From contig JAGHIA010000128.1 in assembly GCA_017887445.1 (NCBI GenBank), positions 1-42,896 on the forward strand: DNA of 42,896 nt, written 5' to 3'. Origin of the DNA: Fusicatenibacter sp. GTDB taxonomy: Bacteria; Bacillota; Clostridia; Lachnospirales; Lachnospiraceae. Below the pieces are notes generated by a model. It had not been told where the DNA came from, did not search any database, and worked only from the letters and a program-made list of their open reading frames with translations. Positions 24,982 through 34,200 of the stretch are shown in pieces. Position 1 is the first letter of the stretch. Each line of letters starts with the position of its first letter. A program made the position numbers and the translations under genes.

Positions 24982-26099
24982 AAAAAATTGGAATTATGTC
25001 TATGCAGAGAATATTAAATTATGGTTCGTTCTTACAGGCATATGCATTAAAAACAGTATTGGAAGAGTTGGGGGTGGAAGTGCAGTTTGTTGACTATCAC
25101 GTAGGGAAGACGTTGATAAGCGACAATAGACAAAATACAAAGTTTCAAAGAATATTTATGAAAGTTTCTGAAGCTTTGGGGATAAGGACAAGTTTAAAAA
25201 ACAAGCTGAGTTTTATTAATTATAAAAGAACATACGCAAAAAAGTACTTGCCTATGCTGGAGATAGGACAAAAGTATAATTACTTGCCTGAATTAGATGT
25301 ATTGGTGATTGGCAGCGACGAAGTTTTTAATTGTATTCAGGACAATACGAACGTGGGATTTTCGCCGGAGTTATTTGGTGAAGGATGCAAAACAGATTAT
25401 TTAATCAGTTTTGCTGCTTCATTTGGAAATACTACTTTGGAAAAACTAGAGTTGTATGGAAAAAAGGCAGAGATAAAAAGGTATCTGAGTCATTTTAAGT
25501 CTTTATCGGTGAGAGATGAAAATTCGATATTAATAGTAAAAAGTCTGTTAGGAAAAGAACCTCAGAAACACTTAGATCCGGTGTTGGTGTTTGATTATAT
25601 GCATCAATGCTCGCGCATACCAAATGATTTAAGGCTGGATAAACCATATATCATTTTATATGGTTATTCAGGCAGGATAACAAGAGATGAGGCTAAAAAA
25701 ATAGAAAAATTTGCCCAAAAAAGCAAAAAGGAGATTTTGTTTCTTGGGGGGATACAGCATTGTAAAGGTGTGTTTAAAGATTGCTCTCCCTTTGATGTGT
25801 TAGGATATTTTAAAAATGCAGATTGTGTAATTACAGATACCTTTCATGGAACTATCTTTTCCATTATAAATCATAAACCATTTTTTACAATTGTCAGAAA
25901 AAGTATTAATAACAGTTATGGAAATCAAGAAAAGCTAACAGACTTATTAAATACCCTAAAGCTATCTCACAGAGCAGTGGAAAAAGTTGATCATTTGGAA
26001 CGTATTTATGAAGACATAGATTATTCGAATGTGGAAAAAATTATTATGAAAGAAAGAAAAAAAGCGTATGACTACTTACAAAAAAATATAGTGGGGTAG
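24978..26099 (+). CDS. Polysaccharide pyruvyl transferase family protein
   Basis: A 373-residue protein of the CsaB/PS_pyruv_trans fold, members of which attach pyruvate ketals to sugars of capsules and wall polymers from phosphoenolpyruvate. Visible blocks are IGIMSMQRILNYGSFLQAYAL at the start, VLVIGSDEVFN, YLISFAASFGN, LSVRDENS and near the end DCVITDTFHGTIFSIINHKPF, the nucleotide/PEP-binding region shared with GT-B enzymes. The ATGA overlap with the PssE-like gene indicates coupling. It is paired with the F420-dehydrogenase-beta-like gene 2 bases downstream, an association common in capsule loci. Whether it pyruvylates or does something related is unproven. Confidence 0.88.
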   Translation: MKKIGIMSMQRILNYGSFLQAYALKTVLEELGVEVQFVDYHVGKTLISDNRQNTKFQRIFMKVSEALGIRTSLKNKLSFINYKRTYAKKYLPMLEIGQKYNYLPELDVLVIGSDEVFNCIQDNTNVGFSPELFGEGCKTDYLISFAASFGNTTLEKLELYGKKAEIKRYLSHFKSLSVRDENSILIVKSLLGKEPQKHLDPVLVFDYMHQCSRIPNDLRLDKPYIILYGYSGRITRDEAKKIEKFAQKSKKEILFLGGIQHCKGVFKDCSPFDVLGYFKNADCVITDTFHGTIFSIINHKPFFTIVRKSINNSYGNQEKLTDLLNTLKLSHRAVEKVDHLERIYEDIDYSNVEKIIMKERKKAYDYLQKNIVG

Positions 26100-26100
26100 T

Positions 26101-27285
26101 ATGATGAGAGCCGTTTTCGACGAAAAAAAATATTGTTGTGGTTGTTCTGCTTGTTTTAGCGTTTGCCCTAAAAATGCTATTGCAATGCAGGAGGATACTG
26201 AAGGGTTTGTTTTTCCACAGATAAATCAGAAATTATGTGTGGATTGTGGATTGTGCAGAAAGATTTGCAATTTTCAGAATCGAATAGCGTATAGCGTTGA
26301 CCATCAGGCATATGCTGCAGTTACTAAGGATAAGTTTTTATTGATGAAATCAAGCTCCGGAGGCATATTTGCTACTTTGGCAAAAGAATTTATAAAAAGC
26401 GGTGGATATGTGTCTGGTGCTGTTTATGACCAGAAATTCCGGGTGCAGCATATCGTATCTAATTCGATATCAGATATTTATCGAATGCAGGGATCAAAAT
26501 ATGTACAAAGTATGAGTGGAACTGTGTTTTCACAGGTGAGAGAGCTTTTGGATGCAGGTGAACATGTGATGTTTTCTGGTACACCATGTCAGGTAGATGG
26601 ATTGTATGGATTTTTACAAAAGGACTATGAGAATTTGTATACAATAGATATTGTTTGTCATGGGGTTCCTAGTAATCAGTTGTTTCAAAAGTATCTCGAG
26701 TTTGAAGAGAAAAAACACGGAAAAATTGAAGTCATTAAATTTCGAGATAAACAATATGGTTGGGGCACAAATGGAATAATAAAGTTTAAAAATTATAAAA
26801 AGAAAATTAATTCAGCCTCCAGTGAATATTATTATTTGTTTAATGAGGGAAGTGTGTTCAGAGATGCTTGTTACTCATGTAAATATGCAGGCTTAGATAG
26901 ACCAGCAGATATAACGTTGGGAGATTATTGGGGAATTGAAAAAACAGATTTTGAGTTGTTGAAAACAAATCATCTGGATGAGAAAAAAGGCATTTCACTA
27001 ATTTTATCAAATAGTTTAAAAGGAAGTAAACTTTTAGAATTGTGTCAAGAAAGCATCTGTTTGTATCAATCAACACCTGAAAAAGTTTCTAAGTATAATC
27101 ACAACTTAAATGTTCCTTCTAAAATGCCGGAAAATCGCAGCGATACTTTAGAAATCGCTAACCAATCATTTGATAAAATATCAAAAATCATTTCGGGGAA
27201 GATGAAAAAAAAGAAACTGTCAAATTTAATAAAAAATATTGTGCCATCGAAATTAAAATTACTAATAAAAAGAAAATGTAAATGA
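26101..27285 (+). CDS. F420 hydrogenase/dehydrogenase beta-subunit-like iron-sulfur protein
   Basis: A 394-residue protein with an N-terminal pair of [4Fe-4S] motifs: CCGCSACFSVCP and CVDCGLCRKICN. An FrhB-type domain follows, with SSGGIFATLAKEFIKSGGYV, MFSGTPCQVDGLYGFL, DIVCHGVPSNQLFQKYLE and the Cys-containing CYSCKYAGLDRPADITLGDYWG. Proteins of this type occur beside pyruvyl transferases in capsule and teichuronic-acid loci and probably carry out a redox step on the glycan or its precursor; the reaction is unknown. It starts (ATG 26101 or 26104) right after the preceding stop with a weak GTGGGGTAG site, so translation is likely coupled. Confidence 0.85.
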   Translation: MMRAVFDEKKYCCGCSACFSVCPKNAIAMQEDTEGFVFPQINQKLCVDCGLCRKICNFQNRIAYSVDHQAYAAVTKDKFLLMKSSSGGIFATLAKEFIKSGGYVSGAVYDQKFRVQHIVSNSISDIYRMQGSKYVQSMSGTVFSQVRELLDAGEHVMFSGTPCQVDGLYGFLQKDYENLYTIDIVCHGVPSNQLFQKYLEFEEKKHGKIEVIKFRDKQYGWGTNGIIKFKNYKKKINSASSEYYYLFNEGSVFRDACYSCKYAGLDRPADITLGDYWGIEKTDFELLKTNHLDEKKGISLILSNSLKGSKLLELCQESICLYQSTPEKVSKYNHNLNVPSKMPENRSDTLEIANQSFDKISKIISGKMKKKKLSNLIKNIVPSKLKLLIKRKCK

Positions 27286-27295
27286 GGTTAGGTGT

Positions 27296-28399
27296 ATGAA
27301 TCAGCCAATTAGAGTATTGCATATTTTGCAGCGTATGGAAGCTGGGGGAACTCAAGCGTTATTGATGAATTTATATAGAAACATTGATAGAAGTAGAGTA
27401 CAGTTTGATTTTCTGGTTGTTTACAAGGAAAAACAGTTCTACGAAGAAGAAATCAGATCCTTGGGTGGAAGATTGTATAAATTCTCTTTTCGCGAAGACC
27501 TTAATTTGTTGAAGTTTAAACAAGATTTGAAGCACTTTTTTAGTGAACATAAAGAATATAAGATCGTCCACTGTCATGCATTTACGTTTGGATATTTTTG
27601 TCTAAAAGCAGCAAAAAAGGCAAAAATTCCCGTGAGAATTGCTCATTCTCATAATAATGAGACAGTACATGATATAAAATATATCCCAAAGTTGATTATG
27701 CAGAAACTATTCACTATTAACGCGACTGATTTTTTTGCTTGCTCAGAAGCGGCGGGACGCTATTTATTTAAGCAAAAGGAATTTAAAGTTTTAAATAATG
27801 CAATAGATTCAAAAAAATTTATCGCCAATCAGGAAACACGTCAAGCAATTAAAGAAGAACTTGCTCTTGAAAGAAAATTTGTGGTGGGCCATGTTGGGCG
27901 TTTGCATCCGCAAAAAAATCATATGTTTTTATTGGACATATTTTGGGAAATAAAGCAACTCAAGGAGAATGCCGTTCTATTATTAGTTGGAACAGGGGAA
28001 TTGGAGAAGCAAATACGAGAAAAGGTGAGTCGGTTAGGATTGGAGCAGAATGTGATATTTCTTCGTAATAGAAAAGACATGTATCGTATCTATCAGGCGA
28101 TGGATATTTTTGTGTTTCCGTCTTTGTTCGAAGGTTTGGGTATTGTAGCGATTGAAGCACAGGCTTCAGGAATACCTGCAATTTGTTCGGATGGTCTACC
28201 GAAAGAGGCAAATGTTTCTCCATTGTTTTATCGCTGTTCTCTGAGTAGTTCGGCTAAAACGTGGGCCCAAAGAAGTCTTGAAGCTTCCGAAAGTGAATAT
28301 AAACATTTGGATATGCATGAATATATTGTTGACCATGGATATGATTTGATGAGAACTGCGGATTTTATTCAGCAGTATTATATTAGGAAATACGAATAA
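27296..28399 (+). CDS. GT4-family glycosyltransferase (EpsF-like)
   Basis: A 367-residue GT-B fold transferase. The acceptor-side N-terminus VLHILQRMEAGGTQALLMNLYR contains the GGT loop, HCHAFTFGYFCLKAAKKA follows, and the donor half has VGHVGRLHPQKNHMFLLDIF, LLLVGTGELEKQI, IFVFPSLFEGLGIVAIEAQASGIPAICSD, i.e. the E-x7-E motif of GT4 enzymes. Length is usual. GAGGTTAG precedes the ATG. It adds a sugar to the repeat unit on the cytoplasmic face. Donor and linkage are unknown. Confidence 0.9.
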   Translation: MNQPIRVLHILQRMEAGGTQALLMNLYRNIDRSRVQFDFLVVYKEKQFYEEEIRSLGGRLYKFSFREDLNLLKFKQDLKHFFSEHKEYKIVHCHAFTFGYFCLKAAKKAKIPVRIAHSHNNETVHDIKYIPKLIMQKLFTINATDFFACSEAAGRYLFKQKEFKVLNNAIDSKKFIANQETRQAIKEELALERKFVVGHVGRLHPQKNHMFLLDIFWEIKQLKENAVLLLVGTGELEKQIREKVSRLGLEQNVIFLRNRKDMYRIYQAMDIFVFPSLFEGLGIVAIEAQASGIPAICSDGLPKEANVSPLFYRCSLSSSAKTWAQRSLEASESEYKHLDMHEYIVDHGYDLMRTADFIQQYYIRKYE

Positions 28400-28411
28400 A
28401 AGGGTGTTGAT

Positions 28412-29485
28412 ATGAGTAAGAAAATTGGTTTTTTAATCACTGATTTTTCTGGAAATGGTGGTACTGAGCGTGTGACATCAATTCTTTCCAATGGATTAAG
28501 TGAGAGAAACTATAATGTAACTATTTACAGTATTAGAAATGGAGATATCGGACGATTTTATACAAAGGATAATGTTGAACTGGTTTCTTTGCATGGGGAG
28601 AATGTAAAGAATCCTGTATTGAGAAAAATAGTAATTTATCAAAAATTAAAAAGAGATGTCATAAATAAGAAAATAGACATTATGATAGCAGTAGATGTTG
28701 CATTGTATTTATATCTGTTTTTGTTGCAGAAAAAGAAAATATGCAAATGTATTGGGTGGGAGCATTTTAATTGTCTTACGGATTTTGGGGGATTTGTAAA
28801 TTTTTCCAGAAAATTTGCTGCTAAATTTGCAGATTATATTGTTGTATTAAGTAAATATGATTTATGTAATTATGAAGTGAAATATAAAAAAACAAATCGA
28901 ATAAAGTATATTTACAATCCAGTAACATTTGTTGGGAGGAAAAAAACAGATTTATCAAAAAAAAGAGTATTAGCTGTGGGGAGGCTTACTCCGCAAAAAG
29001 GATTTGATATGCTTTTAGATGCATGGAAAGAAGTAGAGAAGAATAATCAGGAATGGGAATTGGAGATTGTTGGTGAAGGCAGGTTAGAAACTGAATTAAA
29101 TAGACAAATACAAAATAACGATTTGAAGCGGTGCAGGTTGGCAGGATATTCAAAGGATGTAGAGCAGGAGTATTTGAACGCTTCTATATATGTATTATCT
29201 TCTCGTTATGAGGGATTACCATTAGTCGTTATTGAAGCTCTCTCCAAGGGTTTGCCTGTGGTAGCTTTTGATTGTGAGGGAGGAATCCGCGAATTGGTAT
29301 ATAATAATGAGAACGGATATTTGATTGATAATGCTAATATCCATATGTTGGCTGATAAACTGTTAGAATTAATGGAAAATAGAAATGTATTGGAGAAATT
29401 TTCTTCGAACACAGAAAAGTATATTAAAAAACTTAGTTTAGAGTCAATAATGAACGAATGGATTGAACTATTAGATGAAGTTTAA
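28412..29485 (+). CDS. GT4-family glycosyltransferase
   Basis: A 357-residue GT-B transferase: KIGFLITDFSGNGGTERVTSILSN in the N-terminal half, then VLAVGRLTPQKGFDMLLDAW, LEIVGEGRLETEL and IYVLSSRYEGLPLVVIEALSKGLPVVAFDCEGG with the E-x7-E pair. It starts 12 bases after the previous GT with AAAGGG upstream, and ends at a TAA that overlaps the ribosome binding site of the next gene. The sequence is strongly AT-rich, like its neighbours. It adds a second retaining GT4 step to the repeat unit; specificity is unknown. Confidence 0.9.
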   Translation: MSKKIGFLITDFSGNGGTERVTSILSNGLSERNYNVTIYSIRNGDIGRFYTKDNVELVSLHGENVKNPVLRKIVIYQKLKRDVINKKIDIMIAVDVALYLYLFLLQKKKICKCIGWEHFNCLTDFGGFVNFSRKFAAKFADYIVVLSKYDLCNYEVKYKKTNRIKYIYNPVTFVGRKKTDLSKKRVLAVGRLTPQKGFDMLLDAWKEVEKNNQEWELEIVGEGRLETELNRQIQNNDLKRCRLAGYSKDVEQEYLNASIYVLSSRYEGLPLVVIEALSKGLPVVAFDCEGGIRELVYNNENGYLIDNANIHMLADKLLELMENRNVLEKFSSNTEKYIKKLSLESIMNEWIELLDEV

Positions 29486-29495
29486 GGAGTTGTCT

Positions 29496-30488
29496 ATGAG
29501 AGTTGTATCACAGTATGTTAGTACAAGTTTTAATGCGGGGCCCAAAGCAAAGATAGATGTGGAGAAGGTGTTAAAAAAGAATTTTAATGCTAGAATTATG
29601 ACGAATCATGTAAATGATAGAAATAACATTATGACGAAGATAAAAAAAGCTTTGTTTTACTTGACTGCTATGTGCACAAAAGATTTGGTTGTGATACAAT
29701 TTCCTTTTACTGATTCTCAAAAAGTTTTAGATCTTGCCCAAAATAAAGTGGTTCTTATTCACGATATTGAGGGATTGAGGCATTTGAAACAGTCTAAACT
29801 GGCACAGGAGATTTCTATGCTGGATTCTTTTTCGGGGATTATTGCGCATAATAGTATCATGAAAAAGTTTCTGGTAGAACAAGGAATCAATGCAAATAAG
29901 ATATATGTTCTAGAACTATTTGACTATTTATGTGAAGATAATGTAAAATTACGTAATCAAAAATTTGTTCCGAGTAGTTTAAACTTAATATATACTGGAA
30001 ATCTAGATAAGGCTCCTTTTTTACGACAGTTGAACGAAAATGAAATTCATTTCATTATTAATGTTTATGGGATATTGTCAACACCTTTGGAAAATAAAAG
30101 AATAATTTATAAAGGTAGTTTTCCTCCGGATGAACTGCCGCTAAAGCTCGAAGGCGATTTGGGTCTTGTGTGGGATGGAAATTTAGATAGTTCAGATGAA
30201 AATGCGGGATATAAGAATTATACACGTTATAATAATCCGCATAAATTATCCTGTTATATTGCTTCAAATTTACCGGTGATTGTCTGGAAACAATCTGCGA
30301 TAGCAGATTTTGTTAAAAAGCAAAACATAGGATATGTTGTTGATGATTTATATCAAATTAATGATCTGGATTTTTCGGATTATCAAGAAAAAAAATCCAA
30401 TGTAGTAAAATTGGGCGAAAAAGTAAGAAATGGTTTTTTTACAAAAAAAGTATTTAAAGATTTGTTAAATGAAAATTTAGGGGAGTAA
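29496..30488 (+). CDS. Gtf3/galactofuranosyltransferase-like protein
   Basis: A 330-residue protein resembling the Gtf3 and beta-1,6-galactofuranosyltransferase group of Gram-positive polysaccharide loci. Features: SQYVSTSFNAGPKAKIDVEKVL at the N-terminus, a long DLVVIQFPF and VVLIHDIEGLRHL, IIAHNSIMKKFLVEQGI, LNLIYTGNLDKAPFL, and YNNPHKLSCYIASNLPVIVWKQSAIADFV near the end. That last block is the donor-site stretch of this group. ATG 29496 is taken because AAGGAG lies 6 bases before it; the frame is open to 29475 inside the preceding gene. With glf in the operon, transfer of galactofuranose is the natural proposal, but it is inference. Confidence 0.78.
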   Translation: MRVVSQYVSTSFNAGPKAKIDVEKVLKKNFNARIMTNHVNDRNNIMTKIKKALFYLTAMCTKDLVVIQFPFTDSQKVLDLAQNKVVLIHDIEGLRHLKQSKLAQEISMLDSFSGIIAHNSIMKKFLVEQGINANKIYVLELFDYLCEDNVKLRNQKFVPSSLNLIYTGNLDKAPFLRQLNENEIHFIINVYGILSTPLENKRIIYKGSFPPDELPLKLEGDLGLVWDGNLDSSDENAGYKNYTRYNNPHKLSCYIASNLPVIVWKQSAIADFVKKQNIGYVVDDLYQINDLDFSDYQEKKSNVVKLGEKVRNGFFTKKVFKDLLNENLGE

Positions 30489-30491
30489 AAT

Positions 30492-31727
30492 ATGATAGAG
30501 AAAGAAAAGAAATGGAAGAAAGAAACGATATATAACTTAGTTTTTGCAATATATTTTATTTGTTGTTTATCATCTATAACTATGTTTGACAAAATAATTT
30601 TTATTCAAAAAGCAACAAAGCTGGGGAGATATTTTTCCTATGCACTTTTTTCTCTTTTGGGAATCTATTTTATGATAAGTTGGAAAGAAGTTAAAAATTT
30701 AAAAGATATTTTCGGACAGGTTTTTGGGTATATAGAGAAACATATCCTTTTGTGCCTACTCGCATGTGTTACTTTTTTAGTGTTTTGTTTTAGCGGATAT
30801 ACAATGCCATTTCTGTTGCTGATATTAATGTGGTCTTTGAGTTTTACTGACTTAAAGCAAGTTTTAAATGTTGTATTATGGGGTGGCATTTTTTTTATGA
30901 TGGCTTGTTTTTTTGCTCAGTCCTTTGGAATAATTGAAGATGTGACATTTCTTAGATCAGATGGTACTTGGAGATATTCTTTTGGATATATATACCCGTT
31001 GGAAACAGCAGCGCATGTTTTGACGCTGATTATTTTATATTACTATTTATATTATCAAAATTGTAATTTAAAAATATATCTTGTATGTAATTTTATCAAT
31101 TTGTTAGTTTATAAAATTACGGATGCTAGGATGACTTTTATACTTATACTGGCGTTCACAACATTGATGTCACTTTTGAAATTACAGTTTGTAAAGCATA
31201 AGTTTTTGATACTAGTAAAGTATAAGATAATATATGGAATGTTTTTTGTTGCAGTGATATTGCCGATAATTATTTCTGTTTTTTATAATCCTCAAAATGT
31301 ATTTTTACACCGTTTTGATCAAATTTTGAACGGAAGATTTGAGTTAGCAAAGAGAGCTTTTGATTTTTATGGTTTTAATTTTTGGGGACAGAAAATTACA
31401 TGGGTTGGTTCTGGAACAAATTCTGTGGGAGAAATTACTGCTGAACAATACAATTTTGTCGATTGTTCCTATATGAAAAATATTTTTGACTATGGACTGA
31501 TTTTTTTTGTGATTGTCATTATAGGTTTTTTTCTGCTTTTAAAAAAATTTTGCGAAGAAAAAAATATTTGTGGCATTATAGGACTGTTAGTGGTTATGGT
31601 TGTATGCATTATGGAGCCAAGACTGATGCAATTAGAGTTGAATCCGTTTCTTTTGTTTTTGAATTACTATGTAGTTAAGGAAAATCCCTCACCCAGATTA
31701 TTAGTAAAAAGAATCTGTAAATCATAG
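30492..31727 (+). CDS. Wzy-like polysaccharide polymerase
   Basis: A 411-residue integral membrane protein with about ten helices, from YNLVFAIYFICCLSSITMF to FFVIVIIGFFLLLKKF and IIGLLVVMVVCIMEPRLMQ. A long loop at about 270-320 (RFDQILNGRFELAKRAF ... WVGSGTNSVGEIT) matches the pattern of Wzy polymerases, in which an outer loop with Arg residues handles the repeat units. Primary sequence is poorly conserved in this group, so the call rests on topology, the NGR-x-ELA loop motif and position directly before wzx. GGGGAG precedes the ATG; it starts 3 bases after the previous stop. Confidence 0.8.
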   Translation: MIEKEKKWKKETIYNLVFAIYFICCLSSITMFDKIIFIQKATKLGRYFSYALFSLLGIYFMISWKEVKNLKDIFGQVFGYIEKHILLCLLACVTFLVFCFSGYTMPFLLLILMWSLSFTDLKQVLNVVLWGGIFFMMACFFAQSFGIIEDVTFLRSDGTWRYSFGYIYPLETAAHVLTLIILYYYLYYQNCNLKIYLVCNFINLLVYKITDARMTFILILAFTTLMSLLKLQFVKHKFLILVKYKIIYGMFFVAVILPIIISVFYNPQNVFLHRFDQILNGRFELAKRAFDFYGFNFWGQKITWVGSGTNSVGEITAEQYNFVDCSYMKNIFDYGLIFFVIVIIGFFLLLKKFCEEKNICGIIGLLVVMVVCIMEPRLMQLELNPFLLFLNYYVVKENPSPRLLVKRICKS

Positions 31728-31755
31728 TTAATAAAGTATATGAAAGGAAAGAAAG

Positions 31756-31794
31756 GTGTCAGATTATAGTGAACATCTTGTTTCTATATTATGA
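31756..31794 (+). pseudogene. Twelve-codon remnant resembling a GT2 glycosyltransferase start
   Basis: GTG at 31756, preceded by AAAGGAAAGAAAG, reads MSDYSEHLVSIL and stops at a TGA overlapping the wzx ATG (ATGA, 31791-31794). N-termini of the form MS...LVSIIIPVYN open many GT2 glycosyltransferases of polysaccharide operons. The simplest reading is a deleted GT2 gene whose first codons and ribosome binding site now drive wzx by coupling. Chance or a designed leader cannot be excluded. Confidence 0.35.
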
Positions 31795-33272
31795 GTGATC
31801 AAAAAATAAAGATACATTCTGTCAAGTACAATTTAATAATGAATGTTATTTTGAAAATGTCTTCGTTTGTATTTCCTTTGATTACATTCCCATATGTTTC
31901 ACGTATACTTGGGGCAGAAGGAAATGGGAAGGTAGCTTTTGCGTCCTCAGTAATATATTATTTTAGTGTCATTGCTAGTTTGGGCATCCCTACATATGGT
32001 GTAAGAATATGTGCAAAATACAGGGAAGATGTTGAAAAGTTAAGTAAAACAGTAAAAGAGCTTTTAATAATCAGTTCTATAATGATGATTGTATCGTATA
32101 TATTGTTCTTCGTGGCGTTAACATTTATTCCGAGGTTGCAAGAAGAAAAACCATTGATGTTAATAAATTCTGTCACAATTCTATTAACGGTAACAGGGGT
32201 AGAATGGTTTTATCAGGCTATTGAACAATATGACTATATTACATTCAGAAATTTAGCATTTAAGATTTTGTCCATTGTCTTAATGTTTTTGTTTGTGCAT
32301 AAAAGTGAGGATTATATAAAATATGGATTGATTTGTGTAGTGGGTACTAGTGGATCTAATATTTTGAATTTTTTTCGGCTGAATAAATTTGTTAAACTGA
32401 ATAATAAATATCCTTTGGAATTCAGAACGCATCTTAAACCTATTATGATGTTATTTCTGTTAACGGCTTCAACGATTATCTATACAAGTTTAGACACAAC
32501 AATGCTGGGGTTTATTTCAGGAGATAGTGAAGTAGGTTATTACAATGCAGCCGTTAAACTAAAGGGAATTCTCGTAAGTGTAGTGACGGCCTTAGGAACT
32601 GTTTTATTGCCAAGGTTATCATATTATTTAACGAATGGTATGAAAAAAGAGTTTATAGCACTTATTAGAAAATCGTTTAATTTTGTTTTGTTGATTTCGA
32701 TTCCGTTATCTGTTTTTTGCATTGTACAAGCTGCAGACTGCATTTTGTTTTTGGCGGGGGATGGTTATTCGAAATCTATATTACCAATGCAATTTATTAC
32801 ACCATCGATTATTTTTATAGGAATAACAAATATCATAGGAATTCAAATACTAGTCCCTGTTGGCGAGGAGAAGAAAACAGTAATATCGACGATAGCTGGG
32901 GCGATTGTGAATTTGATTTTGAATTCGATATTAATCCCTTTATTTGGGGCAGCCGGAGCAGCTTTAGCCACGATGATTGCTGAGTTCAGTGTATTGGTAG
33001 TACAAATATATATGATTAAAGGAAGTATACTGGAAATGATAAACTTTAAAAACTGCGGCAAAATTGTGGTTGCGAATGTGTTCGCGTTAAGCGTACTAAC
33101 TATTTTAAATATTTTTATTACAGTCGAATCTTTATTTGTCAAGTTGTTGATATTAGCTGTTGTTTATTTTGTGGTATATGGTAGTATTCTCATATTGCTG
33201 AGAGAAGATATTATAATGGAGATAATAGGAAAAGTTTTCAACAGAACACGGAATGGTGCGGCTCCGAAATAA
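31791..33272 (+). CDS. Wzx-type oligosaccharide flippase (MATE/MOP superfamily)
   Basis: A 493-residue transporter with about 12-14 helices. It flips the undecaprenyl-linked repeat unit across the membrane for polymerisation by Wzy. Markers are YNLIMNVILKMSSFVFPLITFPYVSRILGAEGNGKVAFASS at the N-terminus and GDSEVGYYNAAVKLKGIL in the middle, both usual for the polysaccharide biosynthesis family. ATG 31791 has no good ribosome binding site of its own; it overlaps the stop of a 12-codon reading frame. This is the last AT-rich gene: composition returns to GC-rich within about 30 bases of its stop. Confidence 0.93.
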   Translation: MSDQKIKIHSVKYNLIMNVILKMSSFVFPLITFPYVSRILGAEGNGKVAFASSVIYYFSVIASLGIPTYGVRICAKYREDVEKLSKTVKELLIISSIMMIVSYILFFVALTFIPRLQEEKPLMLINSVTILLTVTGVEWFYQAIEQYDYITFRNLAFKILSIVLMFLFVHKSEDYIKYGLICVVGTSGSNILNFFRLNKFVKLNNKYPLEFRTHLKPIMMLFLLTASTIIYTSLDTTMLGFISGDSEVGYYNAAVKLKGILVSVVTALGTVLLPRLSYYLTNGMKKEFIALIRKSFNFVLLISIPLSVFCIVQAADCILFLAGDGYSKSILPMQFITPSIIFIGITNIIGIQILVPVGEEKKTVISTIAGAIVNLILNSILIPLFGAAGAALATMIAEFSVLVVQIYMIKGSILEMINFKNCGKIVVANVFALSVLTILNIFITVESLFVKLLILAVVYFVVYGSILILLREDIIMEIIGKVFNRTRNGAAPK

Positions 33273-33299
33273 TCATCATAAAAAGAAGAAGGAATATTT

Positions 33300-34139
33300 A
33301 TGCCAGTGCGAATGATTGCCCTCGACCTCGACCGCACAACCCTAACCCGGACCGGACATCTGACGCAGGAAAACAAAAGAGTGTTGGAAGCGGCCATAAG
33401 AGCTGGTATCCAGATAGTACCTGCCAGCGGCCGTGCCCTCGATACCTTCCCGAAAGAAATTCTGGAACTTCGTGGTTTGAATTACATAATCACGTCCAAC
33501 GGTGCGGCTATCTATCAACTTTTGGGAAAACAGCCGGTCTGTCTGCGGCGCTTTCTGCTGAAGCCAGAGATGGTGAACAAGATTCTGGAGTTGACGGAAA
33601 AAGAAGCCATTACCTATGAAGCTTTTGTGAATGGAAAAGCGTACGCGGACCCTTCCTATATCCGCACGCCGACAGCATTTGGAGCCGTAAAAGAGGCAGT
33701 TCCTTATATTCAGAGGACGAGAACGCCAGTAGAGGATATTCGAAGTTTTCTGTGCAGGAATAAGGAACGGTTGGACAGTGTGGATCTGATTGTCGGAAAG
33801 CCGCAGAAAAAGCAGCAGTTGATGGCGATGCTGGAGGAGGAGTGTCCAGAGGTTTATCTGACAACTTCGGTGGAGCAGCTGATTGAGGTTTCTGATAGAA
33901 GGGCGGGAAAACATTCCGCGGTAAAGTTTCTCAGAGAACGACTGGGAATTGATCGGGAAGAAACGGTGGCCTTTGGCGATGGGGACAATGATGCGGAAAT
34001 GCTGGCAGACGCCGGAACAGGGATTGCGGTTGCCAATGCTTCTTTGAACTGCATGGAGGCGGCTGACGCAGTGACTTTGTCCTGCGACGAGGATGGGGTT
34101 GCTTATGGAATCAGGGAAATTTTGGGCCTTAGTTTGTAA
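33300..34139 (+). CDS. Cof-type HAD-IIB phosphatase
   Basis: A 279-residue haloacid dehalogenase hydrolase of class IIB. Motif I is LDLDRTTL with nucleophile D9 and acid D11, motif II is the Ser in VPASGRA, motif III Lys lies in RRAGKHSAVKFL, and motif IV is FGDGDNDAEML. These enzymes dephosphorylate sugar phosphates or flavin phosphates; the substrate is unknown. AGAAGGA precedes the ATG by about 8 bases. It starts 28 bases after wzx and returns to the GC-rich codon use of the chromosome, so it probably marks the fixed right flank of the polysaccharide cassette. Confidence 0.92.
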   Translation: MPVRMIALDLDRTTLTRTGHLTQENKRVLEAAIRAGIQIVPASGRALDTFPKEILELRGLNYIITSNGAAIYQLLGKQPVCLRRFLLKPEMVNKILELTEKEAITYEAFVNGKAYADPSYIRTPTAFGAVKEAVPYIQRTRTPVEDIRSFLCRNKERLDSVDLIVGKPQKKQQLMAMLEEECPEVYLTTSVEQLIEVSDRRAGKHSAVKFLRERLGIDREETVAFGDGDNDAEMLADAGTGIAVANASLNCMEAADAVTLSCDEDGVAYGIREILGLSL

Positions 34140-34149
34140 GAATATATAA

Positions 34150-34200
34150 GAAAAACATTGCAGCTATTGCAAGAGCGCAGCTGCAATGTTTTATTTTATC
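34150..34200. terminator. Bidirectional terminator between the HAD gene and the AAA-ATPase gene
   Basis: ACATTGCAGCT and AGCTGCAATGT form a perfect 11-bp stem around an ATTGCAAGAGCGC loop. TTTTATTTTA follows on the plus strand and an A-rich stretch precedes it, giving U-runs for both transcripts. It lies between converging genes. Confidence 0.85.
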
